Shown piece by piece: positions 1 through 12,400 of a stretch of 64,000 nt of DNA. Under the pieces are notes generated by a model that saw nothing but the letters and a program-made list of their open reading frames with translations, searched no databases and was not told where the DNA came from. The stretch's first letter is position 1; each line of letters opens with the position of its first letter. The position numbers were made by a program, and so were the translations under genes. Source of the stretch: Trichobilharzia regenti (lineage: Eukaryota > Platyhelminthes > Trematoda > Strigeidida > Schistosomatidae); the NCBI GenBank assembly GCA_944472135.2, contig OX235270.1, positions 55,681,267 to 55,745,266 of the forward strand, given 5' to 3'.

Positions 1-187
1 CTATTTTAATGTTATTCAATCCTAGCTTCATTCGTAATAATACTCATAATAATCCTGCTATTATAGTGAACAGTGAAAATGAAAAAAATGATTTTTGTTT
101 TGTTCACTTCATTTATGTAGCTCTCTGTTGAATTGTTTTGCCTTTTGTATTTTGATAAAAATTTAACAACGCTAGTGTTACTCGTAG
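1..187 (+). other. Intron sequence left of the first visible DUF4139 exon
   Basis: AT-rich, with a pyrimidine-rich stretch at 121-155 suitable as an acceptor tract. No other feature seen. Confidence 0.5.
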
Positions 188-449
188 GCGTCATCATATT
201 GATAAATCAGTGAGAAAATCGAAAGCCCGCTCTTTTCATGCAGAAGAGTCAACAAATCATCTGTCATTATCATCAACATTTTTATTACCGTTAGAAGAAA
301 TTGATACAGGACAATATCATAGTGAGAAAAAGAGTGACATATACAACAGAATTCATCCGATTGGGAGTGATTCAAGAAGCAGGTTAGAACGTAGCCTACT
401 AAATGGGGGATATAATCACAGATCATCATCAGCCCAGAGATATTATACA
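188..449 (+). CDS. DUF4139 gene, internal exon (linker region)
   Basis: Open frame rich in Ser, Arg and His (RKSKARSFHAEESTNHLS onward) with no domain signal. An in-frame stop at 156-158 forces an acceptor to the right of it. The AG at 186-187 is used here; AG at 174-175 gives the same phase and four more codons. The donor is ACA|GTGAGT at 449/450, phase 0, which joins exon 2 in frame. Low complexity makes this the least certain exon. Confidence 0.6.
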
Positions 450-3400
450 GTGAGTGGATATATACAAAGATAAACAATTTCACTAAATTATACTGTATCT
501 TTTCATTATATCAATCACAGTAAAAAAAGGGTGAATAAGTATACTGTTATTGTTTTACTCTGTCATTTGTGCGATTACATCTATTCTTATTTTTCATGAA
601 GTGTAATTAATACACCTAAATAAATATTTGTAATTTTTTCCATGAACTGTTAGTGAAATCAGTGGGCAATGAGCCTGTGAATGAATAACTGGTTGTATGA
701 TCTTGTTGTTCGTAGGATTTCACCTACACTAAAAAATACCTGGATCTGATGAAAAGAATAAATCAGTGTACACTTTTAAGGACAACCTGAGACAAATAAG
801 TCATCACTTCTGAATGTTCAAAATGTTAATTACTAACTGTTATTCAGTGTTTAATCTTTGAAATACTGTTATAAATATGTCGCTCAGATAGATGCTTTTG
901 CTTATTTTGTTTTATTCTCTCAGTTGGATGGTTAAATTGAAAAACTGTGTCTATCGTTCGGAGCAACCTCTCTAGTACTAACTTCAATGTGAGCTTTAGG
1001 AATTCTCCGTAAATAAATAAACGCCTCTCCAGATACCACTGATGTCGACTGGACATCTTCGAAGTTTTTCTTGCCCTTGTGTTTCGTTGTATTGGTATTG
1101 AACATTTTGACGATTAGGTATCTCACTTTTCGTTACATAACATGATCTTCATCGGTAGATAAATTTAATTTATGTCAATATGTCTGCTGAGCACAAACCG
1201 ATCAGAGTACGATGCTTCCAGATAATCTACGCGATTCTTCGTGTCTCCTCTGTTTTGTGTTTTCCGAGTCAGTCTACTGTCCATTGTTGCCGACAAAATT
1301 GTATATAAGGTAATACATCCCAGTTTTTGCTGCTGGACACGAAGTCAAAGGGGATGAGCACTTTGATCCATATAGTGTTGTCGCAGTGAATATTGTAGAT
1401 GATTATATCCAGTGTCGCCGAAGAGTAACTTTGTCAATATGAATGAACTATAAACAAAGTTTATGTGTTGGATTGTGAGCAATATTTATTCTGCAAGGTC
1501 TAGGTATCCTATCTGTGATCAGAGGAATATTCTTCTCATATGGTAGTATGAATTTTCTTGTAGTTTGTCGTGTTAGTTTTGTGCTGGCTTTTTGATCTCA
1601 GACTAGGCGTTTTCCGAAGAAAATGATTGTGTGCTCATTAAATTCTAAAAGAAAGTCAGAAAATATTTGTCTTCCACTGATCTCAGGATAGACATGCTGT
1701 AGTATGTTTCGGCTCTCTTGAAGAGTGTTTCTTTGGTGTGTTGCTGGATCTTTCCTTTTTGAAACAGAGTATTCAGTCTCTATTGTTTGGCTTTCTAGAT
1801 TATTGCATTTCTAAATTTTTTCTACTTGTTGTCCAAGACTTAATTGGTGGATGGTGGCTAGCAGTGGAATCCAGGATGCGCATTTCGTCCTAATTGGGAC
1901 TCGTCAGCTGGATGTACCTGCATTTCTCAGTGAGTGATGATGTTCCCACTGAGGCTCGAACCCAGTGCCCATAGTTTCAAACGCCAAAGCGTTATCCACT
2001 AGACTACCTGGGCCACGACAGCCACCTCTTTTGCAACGGGTCATATTAATTATTGAATTGAATTTTTGATTTTCCCGTCGGTTGACTGGACTGAAGTGTT
2101 CGGTCTCTGGATTCTACTGCTAGTTACCATCCTCCAATTAAATACTAACTAAATGCCCAGACATCGTCGAAGCATCTGCACAAGAAGCCGACATGTCAAC
2201 CTGAGACCGTGCACTTCGGTCCAATCTGTCTCTGTCTGTTTTCGATATAGAACTTTGCACCGATATGCGGCAGTTCAAGTAGCCACACTCCGTGTAGCAC
2301 GCGAAGCAAGAGAAGAAAGTACAAGAAAAGCATAATAGAGACAGTGAGCAGAGGGGTGAGACAAAGGAGTAATAACGAAGAACAAAACAGTTTCATTGGA
2401 GATCATAAGTCACAAGAAGTGGATGCATCTGCGCCATTGAGAACGATTTTGAGCCATATCACCAATTGTTTCCAACCATTGGATTTTACCGTCCTGAGGA
2501 CCCTAACCAGTCAGGAAGTCTACACCTTCCTACGTGGCTTAGACTAACTGTTGTGGAATTCATTAACTGGCACCATGTTTTGGTTTGACCGCCACTAGCT
2601 CTTTTCCAGCCTGACCCTATATCAGCTAACATTGTCCGTCGAGGAGGGCGATGATTAGGCATACGTAACACATATCCTAACCATCTCAGTCGATGTGACT
2701 TCACAACCTCGTCGATTGATTTCCCTTGCTTACCTAGAACTCGACGCCTAGCCTCAATATTGCTCACCTTATTATACCACTTCACACGGGAGATAGAGCA
2801 CAGGCACCTATGATCAAAGACAGTTGGTCTTTTCATGTCTTCCACTCTCAATGGCCAGGTCTCTCACAGCCATAAAGGAGGACGGAGGAGACTGATGAAC
2901 AGTACACCCGCCCTTTGGTCGATAGTCGGATATCACGTCAACGCCAGAGTCGGCGTAAACTGGCAAATGCGAAACGAGCCCCCTGTATTCGTGCTGAGAT
3001 TTCGTCAGAGATCAACCTGTTGACACTGGCTGATGGTACTTTCCAAATAAGTGAAGCGGTCAATGTGCTCTACCACTTCTACAGTCCTGTAACATCATCT
3101 TGCATTTGGCGGGAGCGAATCGCATGCCAAACATTCGTAGATTGCAGCTCAAGGTGTTTAGAAGACTCTGCATTTTGTCAGCGTCTTCGCCTAGAAGGAC
3201 TATATCGTCTGCATATTCCAAGTCAACGAGATTATTCCCTGGTAGCAAGTCAATCCCTGAGTCGCTGAAGTCACCTAGGGTTAAGTCCATTAACACATCT
3301 ATGATGAAGTTGAATAGAAAAGGAGATAATGGGCATCCTTGACGGACACCACTGGTCGTCATCAGTTCAGATGACAGCTCGCCGTAAGCCCTCACCTGGC

Positions 3401-6400
3401 TGTATGAGTACGAGTAGAGTGCCTTAATCAGTGCAATATATTTTCTCGGAATTCCCTTTACAGCCAAGCATCTCCAGAGAACTTCCCGATCGACAGAGTC
3501 GAATGCTGCCTTTAGGTCAAGAAATATAATGACTGTTGGACGCCGGTAGGAATGCCTATGTTCTAGAATCTGTCGGAGGGTGAAGATATGATCAATACAC
3601 CCTCTTCCTGGTCTAAAGCCTGCCTGGCTCTCTCGTGTTTGTGCTTCCCGAGCACCACTCAGTCTACGCATGATTATTGAGCCTAAGACTTTAGATACTA
3701 TATTAGTCAAGCTAATCCCTCTGTGATTATCACAGGAAGACTTGTCTCCCTTCTTGTATATGGGGATAATCAGTGACTTACACCAACCCGATGGGACTTC
3801 TTCTGATTCCCAGACGCTGCCTAGTACCTCAGTTAATCCGGACAGTAAGCTGTCTCCACCGTACTTAAATACCTCTGGAGTCATTCCATCAGGTCCCGCT
3901 GCTTTGCCTAGTTTCAGATTGGTGACAGCTTTAGTAACCTCAGTTAGTGACGGAGGACCTGTGTCTATATCCCATTCAGGGAGGTGTTGGATGCTCGGAA
4001 GGTTGAGCGTGGCTGTGGGCAAATTAAACTGCTCCTCATAATGCTCTTTCCAACGATCCAGTCGTCTATCCTGGGAGCTAATTATAGTGCCATTTTTTTC
4101 CGAGATTGTCTCACTAATGATTTGTCTTCTCCCACCCGTTTCCCTGATGAGTCCAAAGAGTTGCCTGGTGTTGCCTATCCTCAAGCTTTCTCCATCTCTT
4201 TGGCTTTTGTCGCCCACCACTGTTCACGGTCCTTGCGGAGACTTTTCGTAAGTTTCCTCTTGTGCAGCTTTCGCTCCTCATTGAATTCGGAGCTCGCCGG
4301 AATAAGTCTTCTAGCATCTATCAGTTCGGATGAGGCGGTGGAGATCCAGTGGTTTTTACTCACCTTTGGGTTTACCTTATTCACAGCTTTTACAGCTGTA
4401 TCTATGGCTGCCTGGATATTTTTCCAAGCTTCTTCAGGGTGAGCACAGCTGTCGAACACAGATATGTGTTTAGCTAGTTCTTCCTCAAATACGGATTTAG
4501 TTTCCTGATCGAGCTGGGGACGTGATGGTTTTACCGCCAGCTGTTTCCTACGTCCGTTCAGTCGTAAGCACACCCGAGCGCGGACCAGTGCATGGTCGGT
4601 ATCTACGCACGTGTTCCAGAAGGAGCGACAATCTCCTACCGACCCACGCCAACGATAGCTTATTGCTATGTGGTCTATTTGTGTCCAGCGTTGGTTTGAT
4701 GAAGGGGGTCTCCAAGTCAAACAGTGTCTCTCCTTGTGTTTGAAGTTAGTGCTTACAAGAAACAAATGATTATCAGAGCAGAACTGTAGGAGACGGTCAC
4801 CGTTGTCGGTTCGCTGGCACGGAACTCCATAGGTGCCACCGACATCCTTCTCAGATTGACACAATTTCCCTACTTGAGCGTTAAAGTCACCAGCTAGAAC
4901 GACTATGTCTGAGCGTTTAGCCTTTCGCACCAAACTAGACAGCTTTTGGTAGAACTCATCCTTCGTTTCATCTGAACTGCAGTCAGTGGGGGCGTAGGCG
5001 GAGATTACGAAAAGGCATCGGCGAGTAGTGCAGTCCTTCCTCCTTCTTACTGATCCGTTCAGGCGGACAGCACACATTCGGCTATCTACCGGGATCCAGT
5101 CAAGCAATGTCTTTTCTGCCCTAGTACTCAAAGCTATCCCTACGCCAGCTAATCCTCGTGAACTAGCTGTGGCATCTCCTGACACCCTCAAGGTGAATTT
5201 TGCAGATTCAACCTGTTGGCCAGGTGGGGTTAGGTGAATAACCACACTTGGGTCTTGTATGCGTGTTTCTGAAACACAGCATACATCAATGGCTCGTGAT
5301 GCCAGGGTCTTGGCTAGTGATGCTTGTTGTCCTATTTGGCAAAGTGTCCTAACATTAAGAGCTCCTATATGAAATTGGTGGCGCGGCTTTAAGAGGCTGT
5401 CGGTGGTGGTTTTTTGGCTTCCATCGTTTTTAGTGGACGCAGAGTGGAGAGGAAGTGGAGAGCTATCAAGTCGAGGAGTTGCATCAGTGGAAGGAAGGCA
5501 AGATGATAGAGATGAAGATGAAGACAAAGATGAGTGAGTAATAGAGAGGTTTCGTGTGCATTTCGGATTGTGAGGGCGATTGTTACTTCCCGGCTGCCCA
5601 CACCGTGGAAGTTGGTTGCGTGACCGCAGAGCCCAGGGGACAACTGCTTGAGGCCGGTCACACGCGGCCTGTATTTTTTCGTTCTTTTTTGTTTGGTGTG
5701 TCTCAGTAGCAGATTTATCACTCCTGCCCTGTGACACGGCAGCAGGAAGCGCGGTCGTTGTTAATCCGGGCCACGGCCGATCCGGCATGAAATTTTGTGA
5801 TTTTGTATTGGACATGATGTTGGATTGGGTAGCTGCTTTTTGTTTAACCGCTATCCAAACAACCTGCCTGGCATGGTAGACCTCAAGAGACATAAGTCTC
5901 AGCCAGTATAGCTTGATTAGGTCATTGCGGTGTTTAAGCCCGACCACCAAGTCAAGGTAACAGCTTTTGGTCGGGTCGGTCCAATCAATCGACGGGGAAA
6001 TCAAAAATTCAATTAAATGTTGTCCAAGACGTCTAAAAGTGATATTTTGTTGTGTAATTCCTCTTCACTTGTGAACTTAATGTCATCAGACACGTTGTTG
6101 ATATATCTGTCGTCCGCGTAACAAATCCATATATTTGGCGGTATTATTGTTGAAATTATTGGCCACAAGGAGTTATATATGTGTAATAAAACAATTCGAC
6201 CAACAAAAGGATTAGTGGAGAGAGAAGAACAAATTATTCATTTAGAGAATAAGAAGCCATCTTATACCATGTGAAGCTAAGTTTGTTAGTAGCTTGGTAC
6301 TTTATTTTCTGACCACCTATGATTTCAGCATTTTTCTAGTGGATTTGCTAGTTAATGAGTAATTTGTTTTTTCCAACGAAAACTTTCTAATTATGGTCTT

Positions 6401-9400
6401 TTTTGTAGAACAAAAATGAAAATCTGGTGAATAATGATTTGAATTCCACACTTATTCGTTGTCCTTCATCTTCATTAGAGAGTGTAATATTGAAACAAGA
6501 CTGTGGGAGTCGATCATCTTACACAAACAAATATTATTCCGTAAATTATCCTTCAAAAATGGTAAAACCAACTAGCCATCATAGTTCACAAGGCAGTTCC
6601 ACGAAGAATTACTTTCCATCACTTGGATTTAAGATTCTCAAACCGCCAAGATGCATTCGTGGTAGTGGAGAGCCGCATCGTGTTACAATCGGCACACTAG
6701 AATTTAAACCAAAGTTACAATACGTTACAATACCAAAACAAACACCGAAAGCATTTTTGCGCGCTACAATGCATAATATATCAGATTTTGCACTACTTGA
6801 AGGTCAAGCAAGTGTATATATTGATAGTAATTTTATTGGAAAGGTGAGAATAAGGTTATTAAAAATTATCTGCACAGGTTTATTTTTGTCAAATTCATTA
6901 GTTAGTCACTTGTTTCTAAATAAAACTATAATCTTATTCGGTGTGGAAAAAAGTATTTCATGATGAAATTATTCAGACTGGCGAAGGAATTCATATGACA
7001 AAATATTGAGAAACAGATAACACTGGAAATGTACTGCTGAGATTTTGAAATGTAAATTGTCCCATTAACATTCAGTGATTCTATAGTAATTTTTCATTGA
7101 AGTATACAGTTTCCAATATTAGGTAGTAATCATTTCGATACTAAAACCACCAACAAGAATACAAACACTGTTCAATAATATTTATAGCTAACACACTCGA
7201 TGGTCCATACCAGCTAGAACTGTTTTGTAGTCAGACTGAAGAGTCCAAACACCACCAGGTAGTTTAGCTTGTTTTTGGTCAAACTCATCAGTGATTAATA
7301 CTGAAATAATAACTCAGAAACAAAAGCAGTGTTTCTGACTCTAAAATAGAGAGCTAATTATACCTTGACATGTTTATGAAGGACCGATGATATCATTGAA
7401 TAAGTGGAGACTACTCAAAATCGTTTATTAGCAGTATGTACTAAGAAATAAAATGTCATCCGAAACTGTTTACTACTATTTTATTCATCTGACAAGGTAG
7501 GTGACCTTTCTAACTTACAAGACCTTAATAAGTTGAGAGTAATGATGAGTGATGTACAGACTAGAAGGAAGACAATCGGGTAACAGTTGTAGGTTAACGT
7601 TTCACTGACATGTCTGGAAAATAGAATATTATTAATGTTTATAATACTGATTTTTATAGAATTGTGTTAAACGTCTATTAGCTTATTTTTACCAAAAATG
7701 TTTTCTGCATAGACAAAACTTTCTGCTACAGCTGTACAAGAAGAATTCACCTGTGAGTTAGGATATGATCCTGGTATACGTGTCACATATATGCCGAGGC
7801 ACAAATATAAAAAGACTGGATCGTTTCTTGGAAGCAAAACAATGTCAATCATTTTTAAACAAGTAATATCAGTAGAAAATAGTTATCCAAGAAGTATGAA
7901 GCTGCTAGTTATTGACCAGTTGCCAGTTAGTACAGAAGAAAAACTAAAAGTAAGTGGTCCTATTAAACTGACACTATTGTGTTATATAATATGTATTAAG
8001 AATACGGACAAGGAGGACTCGTTAGCTAGTTAACAAACTCAACTACTAGGAGATGAATACTGTCTAATCGAACAGGTTATACTGTATTGTATATTCATTA
8101 TTATGTTATGTCAGTGGGCGAGTGGAAAATGCAAAATATATTTTCTACAATCCGTACAAATCACTTGTAAGTTGTACTGCCACAATCTAGGATCTTTTTG
8201 CTCAACAGACAATCCCCTGACCAAAACGTTAAAACAAATCAAACTGAAAGTCCAATGGTTAGTGTTATGAAAGAGTGATACTGGGATAAGGGGTCGTCTA
8301 ACTTGACTAGAATGCTCCTCTAGAACACGACACTATAAGCAACTGGTCACTTGAAATTATTTCAGACTAAGATAGACATAAAATTGAGACTGGGGAAAAC
8401 GACTGTCTTTAAAACAACAACAGACCTTATTAGAGAGAATCTATGGTATATACACACAAAACCTTATAAGTTTAAGCCATAAATAGACGAATCAAAACTT
8501 CCCACTAATGCACGCACAAATCAGGACTTCACTGCTAACAATGAAATTTATTCGTCCTAACAGTTCAAAGCTTTGATATATATATATAACATTTCTCGGA
8601 ACATTACTTTTGTCAAGTGTTGTTTTGCAGCGATTTTAACTAATAAATCTACCTAATAATTTGTAAATAAATAACTAGTAGCATTATCATTATAAAAGTT
8701 GGTGGTTAAATGGCAGAACAGTTGCCAACCTCGTAAATGGTCTGAGGTTCATTCCCCGGCCGGAGTGTTCCCTTATCTTGCTTAGCCGGTAGTAAGCCCT
8801 GAAAAGACGGAAGGTTGGGCGTTAGGCTAGCGATTCCATCCGGTAAAAAACACCACTGCTACTGAAAATTCAAAAGCACCAGATTGAATTCCTAAGTCCC
8901 ACTGGGAACGCAAAGGAACAAAATAAAAGAATATCATTATTATTATTATTACTAACTTTAACTTTTGAGGTTATCTATTCGCATTACGAAACAAATTTTC
9001 GCAACATATACATACTAAAAACTTCACTTTACATAAAAAATTTTGCTTGAAATAAAGCGGTTATTACTGTTATTAAATTCTTTAATCTTTAATATCAGGA
9101 GCTATTTCTATATAGTGAAACTTTATGCTGATGGTAAATAATGAGATATTTGTCAATATAAAGATAATAAAATTCGTCAGACTTTAAGCTAATGGCGTCA
9201 GTAAAAGGTTTAATTTATTGTGAAAGGCAAAATTTCCGTTACGAGGGGAGCTTGTTAGACCATTAGGCCACTGATATTTGAATTCCAACTTCCACAAATT
9301 CGTGATATGTTTGGCGCAGCCACCAGCCTGTGTCAAGGGAGAATACTTGCCCCTTTTCCAAACATTGTGGGTCCGCTGGCTTGGTGGTCTACAAGCTTGC

Positions 9401-12400
9401 CAAGTAACCAGAAGGTCCTGAGTTCGAAAACTGTGGGCGTGTACTGTGAAGAGTCCGAAAAACCTGGACGAAACAGGCGTTCAGTTTTCCAGTTGTCCTC
9501 TAGCTCATGATCACTTCTGTAGCCAGTCGAATCCAGGCAAACCAAATCTTGACAAAGGCAAAATTAGTGGTTTCTATAACTAGAGTACAGTTAACCTCAG
9601 TTAGAGAACCACTGAGAACCAAGGAGTGCTAGACAGCGGTCCCGTCTTGATTTCAGTGTCTACTGCTGAAGAGATAGTCTCCATTGAAAACTAATGACAT
9701 CTATAAAGTTTGTGAATTATAAGTCAAATGTAGCATTCTAGTTTAACAGTGATGAGTGGTAAACGCTTTCCGTGACAAATAAAAAAGGATTAATTTAAAA
9801 CATCTTACTTCCATTTATAGGTTTGCAGATGAATTTCGGTTCATAAAAGTACCGGGAAAAATATGCAGCTCAGGATTTTTTAGGTTCTTACGGCCTGGAT
9901 TTTCTCGAGAAAAATTTTAGAAATCTTTCTAAGTGTCATGCTTAAAACGACTGTGTAAACCATAGAGGATTTATGTTAATGAAATGGGAGTAACATCGCA
10001 TATACGTGCTATGTTGACTAATAATCTGCATTTGTAACTTTCAAAGAAAAGTACGGTTATGATCACCTGCTAATGAATGAAAGTAAACTCTACACGCAGG
10101 TACTTGTATAGCTTTACAAAAATAAGTACTTAGTGGTTCTGTAAACCAAACTATCCATTTTGAGTTGTGTTATGTACTCGTCGCTAAATTATTGCTATGT
10201 ACTGGTCGAGAATTTAATAGTCCTGACGCAAGAAGGCGGAAATCAGAAGACCACTAGGTTTGCGATGATACTTCTATTTTCCAAACATAAGGAGAAGCAA
10301 TAAGTGGTATCACACCAAAAATAAGTAAGTCACACAAGATTGTGTGAGCGAAATATATATGACCATCCAGACAAGTGTGTGAACAAATCAATAGACAGTC
10401 TTACCATGAATGGCTAATTATAATGAAGTGTCGATCCAAATATACATAGCAAAATATAGCAGACATGTCAACAACCACCATATATGGATATATGTCACCA
10501 AGCAACGGACTGTCAACAAACACTCATATTATATTATATATAATATAAGGAGAATAATATCTGGGTGAAAAAAAAGAACGAGACAACCGGACAGGTGGGG
10601 GAAAAATACATTGTTAAAGGAGACAGGTTCATCAAAGTGAAATGGTCACAGACTAAGCGAGCAAACAGAGAGAGAGATCACCACACACACATATATATAT
10701 ATATGTGGATACATATCAAGTTGGTTGTGAACTTTTGAGGAAAGTAATTGTGTGGGTTATCTGTTTTCGGTTTGAGTTCCTCTGAAGTCAAAGTATAAAA
10801 ATATTTAAACGATGTCACGAAACTACAATCTATAAAAACGACTGAATGAAAGAGATTAAACAAGTTGATATTCTATGCATTTCGTTTGCATCTAAGCTGA
10901 TTCCTATAAACTAATTCTTACTTTTCACTTTTTCCAAATAAACAAATGGACAAGGTTCAGCTGATTGAACCTTCAATTAAAAATCCCGATAAATACGATC
11001 CAAATAAACCAGTGAGAATAAGTAAAACTAAGATGGTAGAATGGGATATTGAACTTGCACCATGTAAGTCACTTATATTTTTTCTATAACTTTTGACGAC
11101 AATTTAATTACTGGAAAACTATCCAGCCAGTAAGTTGTCAGGATTTATAACCGTGGAGTGGATTTTAAGCAAAACTTTAGATTTCAAGATTTGTTACGGA
11201 TTAACAAATCCTAGAGCTAGATTGTATGCCACTGGACATTCATCAGTAGAGTGTATGCCACAGATATTCCAGACTGAAACACTAATTGAGTACTCACATC
11301 AGAGACTACATTGCTAAACTATACATGACTCGCTGAATCTTCTCCACATAAGCGAATCAGTGCATGAAGAGCGAGCAATACATTCCACATAGTAACTACG
11401 TTTCTGATAGTTCACCTTTCCAATTACTATCCTCTTTTATGGAAAAAAATGTATAGTAACGTGGCTGTACAGTTATAGAAAATGTACTTTTCGAAAAGAA
11501 TGTCATTGCTGAACTACTTTTTTTCCTCATTATTGCTTGGGTGAGGATTATTCGTGAATGAAAAAGTGATTAATAAAACTGTGTAGTCTTGAGCATTGAG
11601 AGAAGCTTGTCAGTCATGTTTATGAAAGTGGTGAGAAAATCCAAGTTACGTAGTGTTTACAGGGCGTTAGATTTCAATGTATAAAAGAAGCCATATTTAA
11701 GCGTAGACGACTAATTTAAATGAGTGATAATAAGGTCACAGTACTTAAAGTAAACTCAGGGCACAATTCAAATGAAAAATGGGTTTGATCTTTTTCTTAG
11801 ACTTGATTTGTATGTCTAGTTTAGCTGAACTTGGGTTTAACGCAGTTTGGCTGCGTAGTTCATTTATTTTATCTGGTATTACGTTGTAGCAACTATAATT
11901 CACATATGACATTGTGTTTTGTGTTAGCTGAGTAAAACTATGCGACGCATCTATTCAGCTTCTCGGCTCTCTGAGCTAAGATCATGTGTAGTATTTATTC
12001 AGCAAATAATTACTTTTTCTCTGCAAGATTAGATGTATTAGAATATACCAAAGGAGTGTACTAAAAGAACATATCAAAATAAAGGCTTAATCAATGATAA
12101 CTTAGTCCTCGTGCCAAATCATCCAAAAATTGTTCACATATTCTTGACGTTCAGAAGAAATATTAGAATCTTATGACTACTTCATCAACTTATACAAGGT
12201 TCTTATAACGTTTTAACTGACTTATGGAATTATAACCGAAGTTGTGGGACCTGTTGGATTCTAACCATCGACATTTTCATACGAAGACATTCTACATCCT
12301 GTCTGACTGTTTTCGACATAGAACTTTGCACCGATATGCGGCAGTTCAAGTAGCCACACTCCATGTAGCAAACAAAGCAAGAGAAGAAAGTACAAGAAAA

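Larger units (their letters stand above)
1840..6017 (-). mobile_element. RTE-A copy 1: near full-length RTE-clade element joined to a hammerhead SINE
   Basis: Minus-strand order: 5' leader (6017 down), endonuclease ORF, reverse transcriptase ORF, C-terminal region with an [17 protein letters not shown] motif, 3'UTR ending in CAGA-type repeats near 2220, then a tRNA-headed hammerhead SINE ending at 1840. Both ends abut the 13-bp duplication, so 1840-6017 behaves as one insertion. Shifts near 4200 and 3060 and a ~35-nt deletion near 3090 break the coding region. It lies antisense in the DUF4139 gene. The clade call (SR2/RTE-like) rests on the EN-RT layout and motifs; the named Repbase family was not checked. 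Confidence 0.85.
1827..6030. repeat. 13-bp target-site duplication bracketing RTE-A copy 1
   Basis: TGTTGTCCAAGAC occurs perfectly at 1827-1839 and 6018-6030. The flanks beyond differ. This sets the inserted unit as 1840-6017. Confidence 0.85.
450..6408 (+). other. First visible intron of the DUF4139 gene (5.96 kb)
   Basis: Holds the composite RTE-A/SINE insertion at 1840-6017. Bases 450-1826 contain short open frames only. One minus-strand frame at 932-1126 has a KNFEDVQS stretch faintly like the RTE endonuclease C-terminus, too weak to call. Bases 6031-6408 show nothing recognisable. Confidence 0.6.
7950..10954 (+). other. Intron of the DUF4139 gene with two SINEs
   Basis: Contains SINE-1 (8698-8953, +), SINE-3 (about 9240-9545, +) and a short AT dinucleotide run near 10690. 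The remainder is unassigned AT-rich sequence. Confidence 0.6.

Noticed and set aside
932..1126. Minus-strand frame with KNFEDVQS, faintly like an RTE endonuclease C-terminus
   Set aside because: Only one short motif resembles the family and the following residues do not. Not enough for a call.
2915..5237. Plus-strand open frames opposite RTE-A (for example 3984-4442 and 4522-4743)
   Set aside because: They are antisense shadows of conserved RT/endonuclease codons and recur identically opposite copies 2-4.
8575..8588. AT dinucleotide run as a regulatory element
   Set aside because: Simple repeat with no associated start or gene; such runs are frequent here.
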